From Acidobacteriota bacterium (GTDB lineage: Bacteria; Acidobacteriota; Terriglobia; UBA7540): DNA of 64,000 nt. Location of the stretch: assembly GCA_021817045.1 (NCBI GenBank), contig JAKAWG010000012.1:26274-90273 (forward strand), in the 5' to 3' direction. The first letter of the stretch is position 1; each line of letters begins with the position of its first letter. The translations under genes and the position numbers were made by a program. This document shows, piece by piece, positions 42,788 to 53,200 of the stretch. The notes beneath the pieces are model-generated. The model searched no databases and had not been told where the DNA came from. It worked only from the letters and a program-made list of their open reading frames with translations.

Positions 42788-43474
42788 ATGATACGCGTAA
42801 TTTCTTCCAAAATGCGGATGGCTCGCCTGATGACGGCGCTCTGCATGATCCTCGGCGCGGCCGCCAGTGCATGCGCCGCGGACGCTTCGGTCTCCATCCA
42901 TACCTACGTCCGCCGCTTTGAGAGAACTTACGGAAATCTGCGCACTCTGCAAGCCGACTTCACGCAGTCTTCTTTCGCTTGGGGGACGAGTAGGGTCGAA
43001 TCCGGAAAGGTTTACCTTGCCCCGTCGGGCAAGATGCGCTGGGTTTACTCCAAACCCGAGGAGAAAATCTTTCTCAGCGACGGCCGGAGAACTTACTTTT
43101 ACGTCCCGGAAGAAAAACAACTCACCATTTCTTCCATACGCGAAGTTCAGGACGCGCGTGTGCCATTGGACATTCTGGTCTCCCACTTGCCGCTCAGCCG
43201 CGTCTTCTCGCGCGTGAAGTTCGCGGACCAATCGCTCCATGCCGCTCCCGGTGACCGCGTGATCCGCGGCTACCCGAAGGCGAAGTACCGGAAGGACTAT
43301 CGAAGCTGCCTGATCGAGCTGACGCCGGACTACAACGTGCGACGGCTGGTGATTTTCTACCCGGACAACAGCACAATGCAGTTCACCTTTACCCACATCG
43401 AACGGAATAAACCGATCAACCCCTCGCTTTTTGTATTTGTGCCCCCGCCGGGAACGGAAATCATTCACCAGTAA
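42788..43474 (+). CDS. LolA-like outer-membrane lipoprotein carrier
   Basis: The ATG at 42788 (or 42812 just downstream) starts a signal peptide (MTALCMILGAAASACAA). The 228-residue product shows the LolA fold sequence: VRRFERTYGNLRTLQADFTQ, SGKVYLAPSGKMRWVYSKPE and KIFLSDGRRTYFYVPEEKQL. A C-terminal beta region includes LIELTPDYNVRRLVIFYPDN. LolA carries lipoproteins through the periplasm to the outer membrane. LolA relatives with other jobs exist in acidobacteria, so the name is held at family level. It follows the TPR/GT-C pair after about 70 bp on the same strand. Confidence 0.85.
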   Translation: MIRVISSKMRMARLMTALCMILGAAASACAADASVSIHTYVRRFERTYGNLRTLQADFTQSSFAWGTSRVESGKVYLAPSGKMRWVYSKPEEKIFLSDGRRTYFYVPEEKQLTISSIREVQDARVPLDILVSHLPLSRVFSRVKFADQSLHAAPGDRVIRGYPKAKYRKDYRSCLIELTPDYNVRRLVIFYPDNSTMQFTFTHIERNKPINPSLFVFVPPPGTEIIHQ

Positions 43475-43573
43475 ACACAAGGCAGAAAACAAGAGGAGGC
43501 AACAAGCCGCTGGTTTTTCGCTTTCTGCCTACTACCGGGGTTTTCATATCATAGTGACAATGTTTTCCGACGC

Positions 43574-43617
43574 GGCGCTCTCTGAGCGCCGACCTACCGG
43601 CGGCGAGACGCCGCCGC
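43574..43617. repeat. Two adjacent palindromes downstream of the LolA-like gene
   Basis: GGCGCTCTCTGAGCGCC (43574-43590) and CGGCGGCGAGACGCCGCCG (43599-43617) are GC-rich hairpins in the gap between two convergent genes. They may act as terminators for both strands as well as being dispersed repeats. Confidence 0.5.
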
Positions 43618-43664
43618 TACAACATTGGGAGTCAATGTAATCTGTAATCCTCATTACCTCCCGC

Positions 43665-45512
43665 CTACTGCTTACTGGTCTTGATAATGCCTGCACCTTC
43701 TTTAATGGTGATAATTCGGTTGGCCGGGAGGTTCGGAAAGCGTTCGATCTTCCAAGTGGTCGGCCACTTGACTTCAACGAGATCAACTCGTTGCGCCTGG
43801 CCGATACCGAAGTGCAGGCGCAAATCGCTTTGTGACATCACGCTGCCGCCGCTGGCGACCTCGTTCATCTGTCGATGCTTGCCGGTTACGACCCAGGCCC
43901 GAGCGCCGATGGCGGTGCGGTTGCAATGCGTTCCGATAAGCTTCAGTTTGATCCAATTCTGCTTGTTCCCGCCCTCGTTGCGGAGCAGCGACGGAATCTG
44001 ATTCATGTTCAGCACCAGCACATCGACGTCTCCGTCGTTATCGTAGTCACCGAACGCGCAGCCGCGGCTTGAGTGGCGTGCATTCACTCCCGGCCCCATC
44101 ATCTTCGAAACGTCCTTGAATTTCCCGTTACCCAAATTGTGATACACCAGACGCGGTTCCATGAACGTCTGGTCGAGATGGTACCGATCGATGCTGGGGT
44201 AGACCTGGCCGTTCACTTGGAAAATATCCGGCCAGCCATCGTTGTCATAATCCATGAAGCCGCATCCCCAGCAGACGTATTGAGTGTTTACGCCGAGGCC
44301 GGAGACGAAGGTGACGTCCGTGAACGAGCCGTCGCCATCGTTATGATAAAGATCCGGCGTGTCGTCGGAAAAGTTGGTTTTGAAAATGTCGAGGTTGCCG
44401 TCGCAATCGTAGTCTGCCACGCCCACGCCCATCCCAGCCTGCTCCTGGCCATCTTCGTTGTAGCCGACGCCGGCCATGACGCCCACATCCGTAAACGTTC
44501 CGTCGTGGTTGTTATGGAAAAGGATGCTAGGCTCGGAATCGACGGCAACGTAAATATCCGGCCAGCCGTCGTTGTCAAAGTCGTAGGCGACGGGAGTGAT
44601 CGAGTAGCGCGGACCGGGCTTCAGAATCCCGGCCTTTTCGGTGACTTCGGCAAACGTGCCGTTGCCGTTGTTATGGTAAAGCTGGTTGAAGCCGCCAGGC
44701 AGCCCACGGGGTCCGCACATTACGGGAATACCCTTCCACTGGCAATAACCCGTCTGCCCGGGCGCGGGCACTTCGCTGATGTCGAAACGGATATAGTGCG
44801 CGACGAAGAGGTCGAGATGACCGTCGCGGTCGTAATCCAGGAAACAGCACCCTGACCCCCATCGTACCTTGTCCTGCCACAAGCCCGCTTTGCGGGTGAC
44901 GTCCGTAAACGTGCCGTCGCCGTTGTTGTGGAAGAGGAGGCTGTGACCCCAAAAGTTCAGGAATATATCATCCCAGCCGTCATTATCGTAGTCGCCCACG
45001 CAGACGCCCGTTTGCCAGCCATGACGACCAAGGCCGGACTTTTCTGTGACGTCCGTGAACGTCCCGTCCCGGTTATTCTTGAGGAGGTGCGTGTGTGGCG
45101 CTTTGCCGGGAGGCCACTGAACATCAAGCCGCTGTAAGTAATCGTTGTCCTTCAAGCTGGGAAGCGGCTGGCCGGGAGCAAACTGCTTGAGCCGCGTTCC
45201 ATTCGTAACGTAAATATCCAGCCAGCCGTCCTGGTCGTAATCGAAAAAGGCGATGCCGCTGCCCTTGGTTTCGACGATATATTTCTTGTGGTGAACTCCA
45301 CCCCAGACGTTCTCCACCGTGACTCCAGCTTGCTTGGCTACATCGACAAAGATAACCGGCGAAGACTCGGGTTGGCCTCCGGCAGGCAACTGCGCGGCTT
45401 GCAGGCGCACCGCGTGGCCCCATTCGGCAAGCGGTGTAGAAAGAGCCTCGAGGAGCTTGTCGCCAAGAAGCAGGGCGGAAGAAGTAAGCAGATTACGACG
45501 AGTGAGTTTCAT
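43665..45512 (-). CDS. CRTAC1/UnbV-type secreted protein with FG-GAP/VCBS repeats
   Basis: The ATG at 45512 opens MKLTRRNLLTSSALLLG, which resembles a Tat or Sec signal. The 615-residue product contains at least eight Ca-binding-like repeats of the form DYDNDGWDDIF, DYDRDGHLDLF, DFDNDGWPDIY and DYDNDGDVDVLV, alternating with NNGDGTFTDVTEKAGL-type strands. These make a seven-bladed propeller. The C-terminal ASPIC/UnbV domain reads NWIKLKLIGTHCNRTAIGAR and ends near LVEVKWPTTWKIERF. Such proteins are exported; they are abundant in acidobacteria and may bind polysaccharide or act at the surface. The twin Arg could send it through the Tat system whose TatA genes are in this window; that is inference. 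Confidence 0.87.
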   Translation of the reverse strand: MKLTRRNLLTSSALLLGDKLLEALSTPLAEWGHAVRLQAAQLPAGGQPESSPVIFVDVAKQAGVTVENVWGGVHHKKYIVETKGSGIAFFDYDQDGWLDIYVTNGTRLKQFAPGQPLPSLKDNDYLQRLDVQWPPGKAPHTHLLKNNRDGTFTDVTEKSGLGRHGWQTGVCVGDYDNDGWDDIFLNFWGHSLLFHNNGDGTFTDVTRKAGLWQDKVRWGSGCCFLDYDRDGHLDLFVAHYIRFDISEVPAPGQTGYCQWKGIPVMCGPRGLPGGFNQLYHNNGNGTFAEVTEKAGILKPGPRYSITPVAYDFDNDGWPDIYVAVDSEPSILFHNNHDGTFTDVGVMAGVGYNEDGQEQAGMGVGVADYDCDGNLDIFKTNFSDDTPDLYHNDGDGSFTDVTFVSGLGVNTQYVCWGCGFMDYDNDGWPDIFQVNGQVYPSIDRYHLDQTFMEPRLVYHNLGNGKFKDVSKMMGPGVNARHSSRGCAFGDYDNDGDVDVLVLNMNQIPSLLRNEGGNKQNWIKLKLIGTHCNRTAIGARAWVVTGKHRQMNEVASGGSVMSQSDLRLHFGIGQAQRVDLVEVKWPTTWKIERFPNLPANRIITIKEGAGIIKTSKQ

Positions 45513-45536
45513 TCCACTTAGAGATGCGGAGAGCAT

Positions 45537-45941
45537 CGCCTCACTTCCCTACTTCGGCTCTCTCGCTTCCCTTTGGAGCCGCGAGCGGCACCCTCCTTGG
45601 CTTTGCCCCCAGCGACCGTCAAAATCAATATTATAGTACATGCCTCCGCAGGTCCGACGAGGTTCTTACCGGAATAGGGCATAACCACGTCACCCGACAG
45701 CTTGTCAGTTCTGATCATGCGACAAAAAATGCTGATCGGCACATTAGATACATGAGGTCAAGTTGCGAGCCGCTTCGCGGCAATGCTATATTCGCATTTT
45801 TACTCGCGTCCGAGTGGCTGTGAGCCGAGCCACAACGCTTCATGGCGAACCGACCGTGGCCGTTTCTTTGACTTTCTTGAGAGTTGATCATCTAGGACGT
45901 TGTGCGAAGCGTCATCGCGTCGTCGTACGGAGGCTGGTTTA
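45537..45941. other. Intergenic region between divergent CRTAC1 and beta-helix genes
   Basis: No gene is supported in these 400 bp. The region is less GC-rich than its neighbours, fitting divergent promoters. A GGAGG site at about 45926-45930 serves the downstream gene. Confidence 0.4.
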
Positions 45942-47666
45942 ATGCGGAGATTATGGGTAATTTGCTTATCCTGCTCGCTCATCGTGTTGTGGACGACTGG
46001 CTGGTTCGCGTCCCCTTCCTCAGCGCCGCTTTCCCCTCACATCTTCTTCAGCGATATAACCAGCGGCCCTAACATCGGCGGCCAAAACGGCCAAGGAGCT
46101 TATGTGACCATTCGCGGCAAACGGTTCGGAGCCTCGCAGGGCAATTCTTATGTGACGGTTGGGGGCCAAACAGCGTCGAGTTATCCCATTTGGACTGACT
46201 CGCGGATTACCTTTCAGCTTAGCTCTTCCGCCCGCTCTGGCCTGATCGTTGTTCACGCGCAAGGCGGATCAGTGGAGAGTAACGGAATCCCGTTCACGAT
46301 AAGGCCTGGCCGCATCTTTTGCGTGTCAACTTCCGGAAGCGACAGGAACAACGGGACATTCGCCCAGGGTTGCTGGGCCTCGCTCTACCGCGCCCGCAGC
46401 GCAATGAAGGCGGGAGACATTACTTACGCCGAAGACGGGGTGTCTGAAGCCGGAAACGACCCTCGGGCTTACAGCAGCCAGGGCGAGTCTCTCACCGTCA
46501 GGGACTGGAACGGAGGCGGCGCGCACTCCGCCACACCTTCGGACCCGATCGCCTTCGTTGCCTATCCCGGCGCCACGGTGACGGTTGGAAATCCGAACAA
46601 GGGCTATTACGGGGTTCGCCTGCTAGCGGCTTACTGGGTTCTGGCGGGATTTAAGCTCCGCTCTGTTGCCATCGCTGTTCAATTATGGAGCCACGACCGT
46701 CTTGTAAACAATGACATCTCCTGCCCTCGCGGAGACGGCTACGTCGGATGCGTTCTCATGTCGCAGGCTACCGATGTAAAGCTTTTCGGCAACAACGTCC
46801 ACGATGTGTGCGCCCTGGCGCCGTGCTCGAAAATGTACCACTCTGTTTATGCCACCACGGATTCCAACGACATCGACATTGGCTGGAACACGATCGGGCC
46901 GGATAAGAGTTGCCGCGCTATTCAATTTCATTCGTCCCCGGTCAATGCTCGCACCGGCTACGACCAATACGGCATCTTTATCCACGACAACATCATCCAC
47001 GATAATCCGTGCGACGGGATCAACTTGGCCACAGTGGATCCTTCCAAGGGCCCGGTCGAGGTCTACAACAACATCATCTACAACACCGGTAAAGGCCCAA
47101 TGCCACCTGACGGGACCGCCAGCTACGCGGCCATCTACAGCGCCGGAATGACGAATCGAGGCAAGCCCGGAGCGGGCGACATCCTCGTTTACAACAACAC
47201 GCTGTACAACAACGGCTCGGGGGTCGGCCAGCCGGGGATTAGCGCCAGCACTGCCGGCGCCCTCGCGGCTAACAACTGGGCGCCAAACCTCATCATGAAG
47301 CTCGTCAACAACATCATCGCGCAACGACCGAATGAGGCGTATTACTCGCTGAGTACATCGGTCAAGAATATCAACGGAACCAACAACCTGTGGTCTGGAA
47401 GCCGAGTGCAGGCCGCGCCGTCTTTTACGGCGAACAACATTCTCCGCCCGCCTCACTTCGTCGATCGAGCCGCTCGCGATTTTCACCTGATGCCTGGCAG
47501 CCCGGCCATTGGTGCAGGTGTAAACACCGGAGTCCCGACCGGTCGGGACGGAATCCTGCGGCCTCGGGACAAACCTTACGATCTGGGAGCCTACCAGGTT
47601 CCAGACCCTTCGGCGCCGGCAAGCCAGACTCTCTACCCGCCGGTCTTGCAGCCTCGTCCCCGGTAG
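45942..47666 (+). CDS. Exported IPT/TIG plus right-handed beta-helix protein
   Basis: The ATG at 45942 has GGAGG about 12 bases upstream and starts a signal peptide (LWVICLSCSLIVLWTTGWFA). Residues 40-140 form an IPT/TIG-like domain (GQNGQGAYVTIRGKRFGASQ, YPIWTDSRITFQLSS). From about 150 on is a parallel beta-helix with IYCVS/IFCVSTSGSDRNNG at its beginning and coils such as NNIIYNTGKGP, ILVYNNTLYNNGSG and IHDNIIHDNPCDGINL. It ends in HFVDRAARDFHLMPGSPAIG...DLGAYQ, typical of parallel beta-helix repeat proteins that bind or cleave polysaccharides. The same domain order occurs in the 50259-53282 gene. No catalytic set can be assigned with certainty. Confidence 0.8.
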   Translation: MRRLWVICLSCSLIVLWTTGWFASPSSAPLSPHIFFSDITSGPNIGGQNGQGAYVTIRGKRFGASQGNSYVTVGGQTASSYPIWTDSRITFQLSSSARSGLIVVHAQGGSVESNGIPFTIRPGRIFCVSTSGSDRNNGTFAQGCWASLYRARSAMKAGDITYAEDGVSEAGNDPRAYSSQGESLTVRDWNGGGAHSATPSDPIAFVAYPGATVTVGNPNKGYYGVRLLAAYWVLAGFKLRSVAIAVQLWSHDRLVNNDISCPRGDGYVGCVLMSQATDVKLFGNNVHDVCALAPCSKMYHSVYATTDSNDIDIGWNTIGPDKSCRAIQFHSSPVNARTGYDQYGIFIHDNIIHDNPCDGINLATVDPSKGPVEVYNNIIYNTGKGPMPPDGTASYAAIYSAGMTNRGKPGAGDILVYNNTLYNNGSGVGQPGISASTAGALAANNWAPNLIMKLVNNIIAQRPNEAYYSLSTSVKNINGTNNLWSGSRVQAAPSFTANNILRPPHFVDRAARDFHLMPGSPAIGAGVNTGVPTGRDGILRPRDKPYDLGAYQVPDPSAPASQTLYPPVLQPRPR

Positions 47667-47724
47667 TTGCCCACGCGCTTCCGAGACACGGCGCGAATTC
47701 TGAGCGAACATGATCCGCGCCGAT

Positions 47725-48492
47725 TTACGCGAGGGATAAAATAAACGAGGCGTGGTTCGTGAGCAGCTCTCTCGCGACGGGAACTTTCGTGAGCCAATCC
47801 ATCCGTTTCACGGCTTCGTATTTGCGATAGACAATTCTCGTGTGGCAGGAGCGGACGAGCCGTTCGAACTTGGCCAGAGACATGCGGTTGAGCCCGCCTT
47901 CAACTTCTTCGTATCGGGTGGCACCATCACTCCGGTACCGTGCTCTCACCCGCATTACGGTGTCCTCGCTGAATAAGAGGTTCACCCAAGGAAGGTTCGT
48001 GAAGAATTGCATGTGTGATCCGTAAGGAGCGAACCACGGAGGGCCGAAGGTAACCAGGATAGCGCCGTTCCGACTGACGGCCGACCTCATCTTCCTGAGC
48101 TCGTCATCGGGACTCGGGAAGTGCTCCATGCTGTTTTGGGAAATCACCGCGTCAAAAGTGCCTAAGCGTTCGCGCGGCACATCCCGGCCAAACTCAACTC
48201 TTTCCGCCACGCCAAGCTTTTCGGCGAGCGCCTTGGCCTTGCCGATCTTGTCATCGCTGAGGTCAATCCCCAGCACGTAGCGCGCGCCGCTGAGGGCCAA
48301 AGCAACCGATTGATACCCGAAACCGCAGCCGAAATCCAGGACGGACTTTCCGCGAATGAGGTCTAAAAAATTCGGGTAAACCCTGCGAAGTAGCGACAAG
48401 GCGGTCCCGACACTCCACTCATGATCTCCGTCGCGAACGCAGTGAGCGGGGTCTCTAGAGAATCGAACAAGCACCCACTCTCCCACTCGCAT
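47725..48492 (-). CDS. Class I SAM-dependent methyltransferase
   Basis: The 255-residue protein contains the SAM loop KSVLDFGCGFGYQSVALALS, motif II VLGIDLSDDKIGKAKALAEK, FDAVISQNSMEHFPSPDDEL and LVTFGPPWFAPYGSHMQFFT. A small basic C-terminal part has the substrate-binding positions. The SMEHFPSP stretch is typical of methyltransferases near polysaccharide or O-antigen genes. Next to it on the same strand lies a glycosyltransferase, about 290 bp upstream. The target is unknown; a sugar or lipid carrier is the likely class. Confidence 0.85.
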   Translation of the reverse strand: MRVGEWVLVRFSRDPAHCVRDGDHEWSVGTALSLLRRVYPNFLDLIRGKSVLDFGCGFGYQSVALALSGARYVLGIDLSDDKIGKAKALAEKLGVAERVEFGRDVPRERLGTFDAVISQNSMEHFPSPDDELRKMRSAVSRNGAILVTFGPPWFAPYGSHMQFFTNLPWVNLLFSEDTVMRVRARYRSDGATRYEEVEGGLNRMSLAKFERLVRSCHTRIVYRKYEAVKRMDWLTKVPVARELLTNHASFILSLA

Positions 48493-48604
48493 CTGATCTC
48501 CTTCGCGGCCGCAAATTTCGCTAATCTACGACCTCCGCTGTAATTATAGCGGACGGTGCCGTCCATTCAAGCCTTGGCGAGCATGGGCAGCGTGTGAGTT
48601 TGAG

Positions 48605-48628
48605 GTAGAGGCGGCTTTATGCCGCCAT
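48605..48628. repeat. Short dispersed hairpin, inverted copy of 7905-7928
   Basis: GTAGAGGCGGCTTTATGCCGCC with AT at the end is, in reverse complement, 23/24 identical to the hairpin in the MITE-like element at 7905-7928. The surrounding 48493-48781 stretch shows no gene. Confidence 0.55.
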
Positions 48629-48781
48629 CAGGCGGGGTGAGCCTTCCTTGTACACCCAGTGGCCGAAACGGTACCAGATCACCGCCCACACCGCGGGGTT
48701 TCTCGGCGCCCGGACCCAAGAACTGCCGTGGTTGCGATACCTTGCGAAATCGGCTTGCATTTCACGAATCATTTCTTGCGC

Positions 48782-49713
48782 TCACCTCCGAAGGTCCATA
48801 CCCCTCAGCCGGCTCGACCGCCATGGAGCAGGACTGAACCGTCTGGCCTGAAACAGGACGGGGTGAATCAGCTTTTCGACATCGAATGAGAAACGGAGGC
48901 TCTCGGCAGCCCATCGCAGGCACCGGAGTTTGCTCTTGCCGTCACGCAGCCAGGAGCGAGCGAGACGCCAGCATTCATCAGCGTAAGCCCGTCTTGACTC
49001 TAAGTCTCCGGAGATGGCTCGCGCTCTTAGGTGTTTCCTAAGAACACGCCCGGTGGCCGCGAGCATCTGCGGGCGATTTCCGGAGAGGCCTCGGCCTTGG
49101 TAAACGTAGAGAGGCTCTTTAAGCACAGAAAGCCTTTTACCGGACTGCGCCATGCGGATTGTCAACTCCAGTCCTCTCGCGATCTGAGAGACGCATCGTA
49201 CATTCCCACTTGAAGAAGCGCTGCCTTGCGGAAAAAAGGAACGCGAAAGGGGTCCGCCCGCAAAATCGTCGTCTTCATGTTGACGGGGGGACGTCCTGCA
49301 GTCTTGATCTCAACTTGATCTTCAAGTACCCGCTTGACCGAGCAGGCGCACCAATCCGATTCTTCTTTCTCCATGATTCCTTCGGCGAGACGAATCGCGT
49401 CCGGGTGCAGTTCGTCGTCAGAGTCCAGGAACACGAGTAACTCTCCCGTCGCTGCCTTGATGCCGGCATTCCGCGCCGCGGAGACGCCACAGTTACGGCC
49501 CATGTGGATAATTCTCAGCGCGGGCTGGCTGAGCTCGTAACTTTTCTCCCATAGCAGTTGTTCACGGCCCACCAAGCCAGAAGTCCTGTCCGTCGAGCCG
49601 TCGTCAACCACAATGATCTCCTCCGGCGGCCTGGATTGTCGGCGCGTGGAATTGATTGCGGTCAGAATTGTCTGCTCGGAATTATACGCAGGAATTACTA
49701 CACTTGTTTTCAT
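48782..49713 (-). pseudogene. GT2 family glycosyltransferase, single-base frameshift
   Basis: The first part (49713 to about 49162) has the GT-A signature: MKTSVVIPAYNSEQTILTAI, IIVVDDGSTDRTSGL, CGVSAARNAGIKAATGELLV and FLDSDDELHPDAI. It stops after SLRSREDWS. The usual continuation EDWELTIRMAQSGKRL is found in the next frame from about 49165 and continues to 48782. The DNA reads GACTGGAGTTGACA where GACTGGGAGTTGACA would restore the frame, so one G is missing near 49166. The original enzyme would be about 310 residues, an inverting sugar transferase for surface polysaccharide. It could be real inactivation or a sequencing error in a G run. Confidence 0.85.
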
Positions 49714-50258
49714 GTCCCCTCAAGGTATTACCGTTTATTCAAATAGCAGCCGGGCGTGCTCCCGGCGAGGCGTCACGCCCCTCCCGGGACGGTGCCGGGC
49801 CGGGCGCTGCAACTTGCGACACTGTTATCTTTGCGTGTGTTTGTTGCGCAGGACTCCGCATCTTCCCCCTCCCGCTTCTTCACGCCTTTTTTTGGCGCTG
49901 ATTTGCTAACTCCGAGTTCAGCAATTTTTATGCCAGCAGGACTCAGCGGCGTGGGCGTTGCGGGCTGTTGCGGATCGTCCTGAAAATCATGGGGTTGGAT
50001 AGAAGGGCAACGCTATCGAAGCGGCGAGTTCGGGCTGGAAACACCCCGGGAATGTGAAGTCTCTTGCACAAAAAATGGCGTGAATTCACCAGAGCGAGCG
50101 TTCGTTAACCATTCAGGAAACATTCTTGCTCGAGCTGTTCGCAAAGCGATTAATAGCTGGATTAGGCCGCAGGTCATAATTCTTGGAACGCGGCGGTCTT
50201 TTGGGGATCACCGAATTAGAGGCCGCACGGCCAAAGCGCAAGCACTGCACTGCGCTGC
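49714..50258. other. 545-bp intergenic region with GC-rich palindromes
   Basis: I see no gene. Around 49745-49810 lie GC-rich inverted segments (CCGGGCGTGCTCCCGG, GGGACGGTGCCGGGCCGGGC). A T-run near 49887 could belong to a terminator. It lies between the GT2 start and the 3' end of the large exported-protein operon. Confidence 0.45.
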
Positions 50259-53200
50259 TTACGGCACGCTAACTTGCCCGGTGTTCGATGGTGCGCTCTC
50301 GGTTGAACCATTCGTTGCGGTCGCGTAGTAGCAATAGGCACTGCCCGGACTCACGGCGACGTCCCGGAAATTTGTCACCGCGAGCCCGCTGCCGATTTGT
50401 GAGAACCCAGTCGGCGTACCGGTGGGGCACGTTCCTGCAAGGCGATAGACGTTGTAGCCCATCGCGCCTGGCGACGCCTTCCAGTTCAGCGACACGTAGT
50501 TCGACGGCGCCGTTTCGAACGCGCCAATAGAAGGCGGATTCCCGCGGCGTACACCCATGAAGTCCCGGCGCGGAGAAAGCGTGCTAGTCCCAGCCCCAAA
50601 CGCCGGACTGCCGCTTTGCAGGCCAAAGTTGCCCGATCCTGGCGCATTCAGAAGCGGATCGGTCGTCACCTGGCTGACGGTCGCCTTCGCCGCGAGCGTG
50701 CTAATCGTGCACGACGATGCACAGCCGCCGTAATAAAGATTGTTGCTGCCCGTGATCGTTCCAAGCTGGCCAGTGGAGAAATAGCCGAGGCCACTTCCTA
50801 CGTCGATGACGTTGTTATCAAAGTTCGCCCCGTAGGCGGTCCATTGTCCATTCGATCCGTCTCCCACGACGGATTGATTGTCGCTACTCCCGAGGTAGCA
50901 GTCTGACACGAACGGGTTTGGCTGGTAGATCGTGTTATTGTAAATCGAAAAAACGCCGTGACCCGGCAGCATCCCGCTCGGGGTGCGATTGACCGTGATG
51001 AAGTCGCTCGCATCGCTCAGATTGATGTCCGAGCAGATCGGACCGCCGATCGTACTGAGATTGTAGGGACGGGGAGCGCCGGCGTTGGCGATGATGTTGT
51101 TGTAGATCTTCGCCTCGCTGTAGGCTGTGTCCATGCCGGTCAGCGCAATAGCTGAAGCGCCGATCGTATCGAAATAATTGTCATGAATGCTGACTCCAAT
51201 CGCCGGCCAACCGCCGGTCGGATGATCTTGAACAGTGTAAGCGCTGAACTCATTGATAAAATCGTTCCAGGCAACCTCATCGTGATCGCTGCCTTGCTTC
51301 TGGTAGTTTGCGTTGTAGTAGCCCTCGCCGAGATAGATGGAGTGGAAGAGCTTCGATCCCGCGCCGTTTATCTCCGTCGCCGAGTCGTGAAAGAAATTGC
51401 CGAGTATCTCAACGCCGGCGCTGCCTGCAGCAAGGGCGCAACCTGATTCCGCAGTGGTGGTGGGGCACGTCAGGTCATTGTCCGTCAGCCTCGTGCCATC
51501 GCCCAGGTTAACTCCTCCGTGCGAATCGGTATTCCCAATCAGGCGAAAACCGGAAACCACGCCTAGAGCGCCAGCGGCAAGCGGCTGAAATGTCGTGCTT
51601 GACTCGCTGTCGCCGAGGATTGGGAACGTGCCGGGGTAGGCCATCAGGTACGCATAGTGATAGGTACCCGAACAGAAATACCCCCAGTTGACTGCGGTGT
51701 GGCATCCCGATAAAGGATCAAGGACGGTGGCGTTCGCGGCGTCGTAAATGTAGCTGTTCGCCGGCGCGTACTTAGCCGCGTGAGGCAATGTTTGCCAGCA
51801 TCCGCCGGAGAATGTGCCGGGATTAGTGTCGAGGCCCGAAGGAGACACGCAGTAGATGCTGCCCGTGCTCGTCACCGTAAACGGCAGCGGGTTACTCACG
51901 CCATATCCAGGAATAGCGACGCGAATCTCATGAAGACCGGCCGCCGCCGTGGACGGAATCTGGAATTGAATCTTGGTATTGGTCCACGTCTTGATGGCAG
52001 AAACTGGTGTGTTATCCAGCAGGACTTGAGCGCCAGAAGCCTGTGTGATGCCAGTTGTAACCGGCGACGCAACCGGACAGTAGAGCAGCGCGTAATAGAA
52101 TGTCTGCGTGTTCTCGGTGACCGCCGTGGGAGCAACGATTTGGCTGCACGTATTTCCGGCAACCGACGACCAGCTTAACGTGGGAACCGTGCCGCTCGTG
52201 CAGCCGGAATTCACGCAAAAACTGACGCCGAAGACATTCGCATAGCCCGTCGTGCCGCTCGGCTCCAGCGCCGCAATCAGGCCGCCCACGTTTGATGTAC
52301 CCGCCCAAATGGACGCGTAAGTCCCCGACGTCGCAGGCGCAGTGGTGCGCGTGTAATTCGTCCCGACTGCGACCGTGGCCTGGTAGTAATAGTTGCCGCT
52401 TCCTCCCGTCTGGATAAATATTTCGTAGGAGCCAAAGGTTCCAGGTCCGGCGTAAGGCGCGGGCGAGGCCACGGCAATATCATAGGCATCGCTCGTGCTG
52501 ATCGTTACCGGGGTCGTAGCGCCCGCGAAAAGCGTTCCTGAAGTCCCCGTATATTCCAGGGTAACTCTGTAAGAGTTCGCGGCAATCGTCGAGCTTGCGT
52601 CCGTAGGTGTTGTTACGCTAGGTACCGGACTGCCGGCGTAGGGCCATGCTGCCGAGATCGTGCCCGCTGTAGATTTCACCTGGTAGGCATCCATCGCAGG
52701 CCAGCCGTTGATCGTGCTCCATCCGGAAGCGAATTCGCTTTGATTGGCCTGCGGGTTGAAGAGCGAATATACGAAATCGTTCGCCACGGTGGTAGCGGTT
52801 GACACGGTGAGATTTGCGTTCGCTGCGCCTGCCGTTGAAGAGACGTCCAGCGTGCTCCCGACGCCTTCGACCTCAAGCGGATTATCCGCGAGATAGTAAA
52901 CTGCCCCTGAAGTCGAAATCGTCAGCGTCTCATGCTCGTTTGGCGTCCAGATTCGCCCTTCGACCGAAGAGCATGATCCTCCGCACGCGCCACCGTCTCC
53001 AGGCTGAATGAGTTGTGGCGTCGTTGAGCCGGTCGAAATTGACCCAAGGCCCAGATTGTATCCACCCAATGTCACGTACACGCCATTTCCGTTCTCGCCT
53101 CCGCCCGCCGGACCCTGTGTTAGGTCGGAGTAGAAAAGCGCCGGCTTCTGTGCGAAAAGCGCCAGAGGCGCAAAACAGAAGGCAGAAAGCGCTACAAGTA

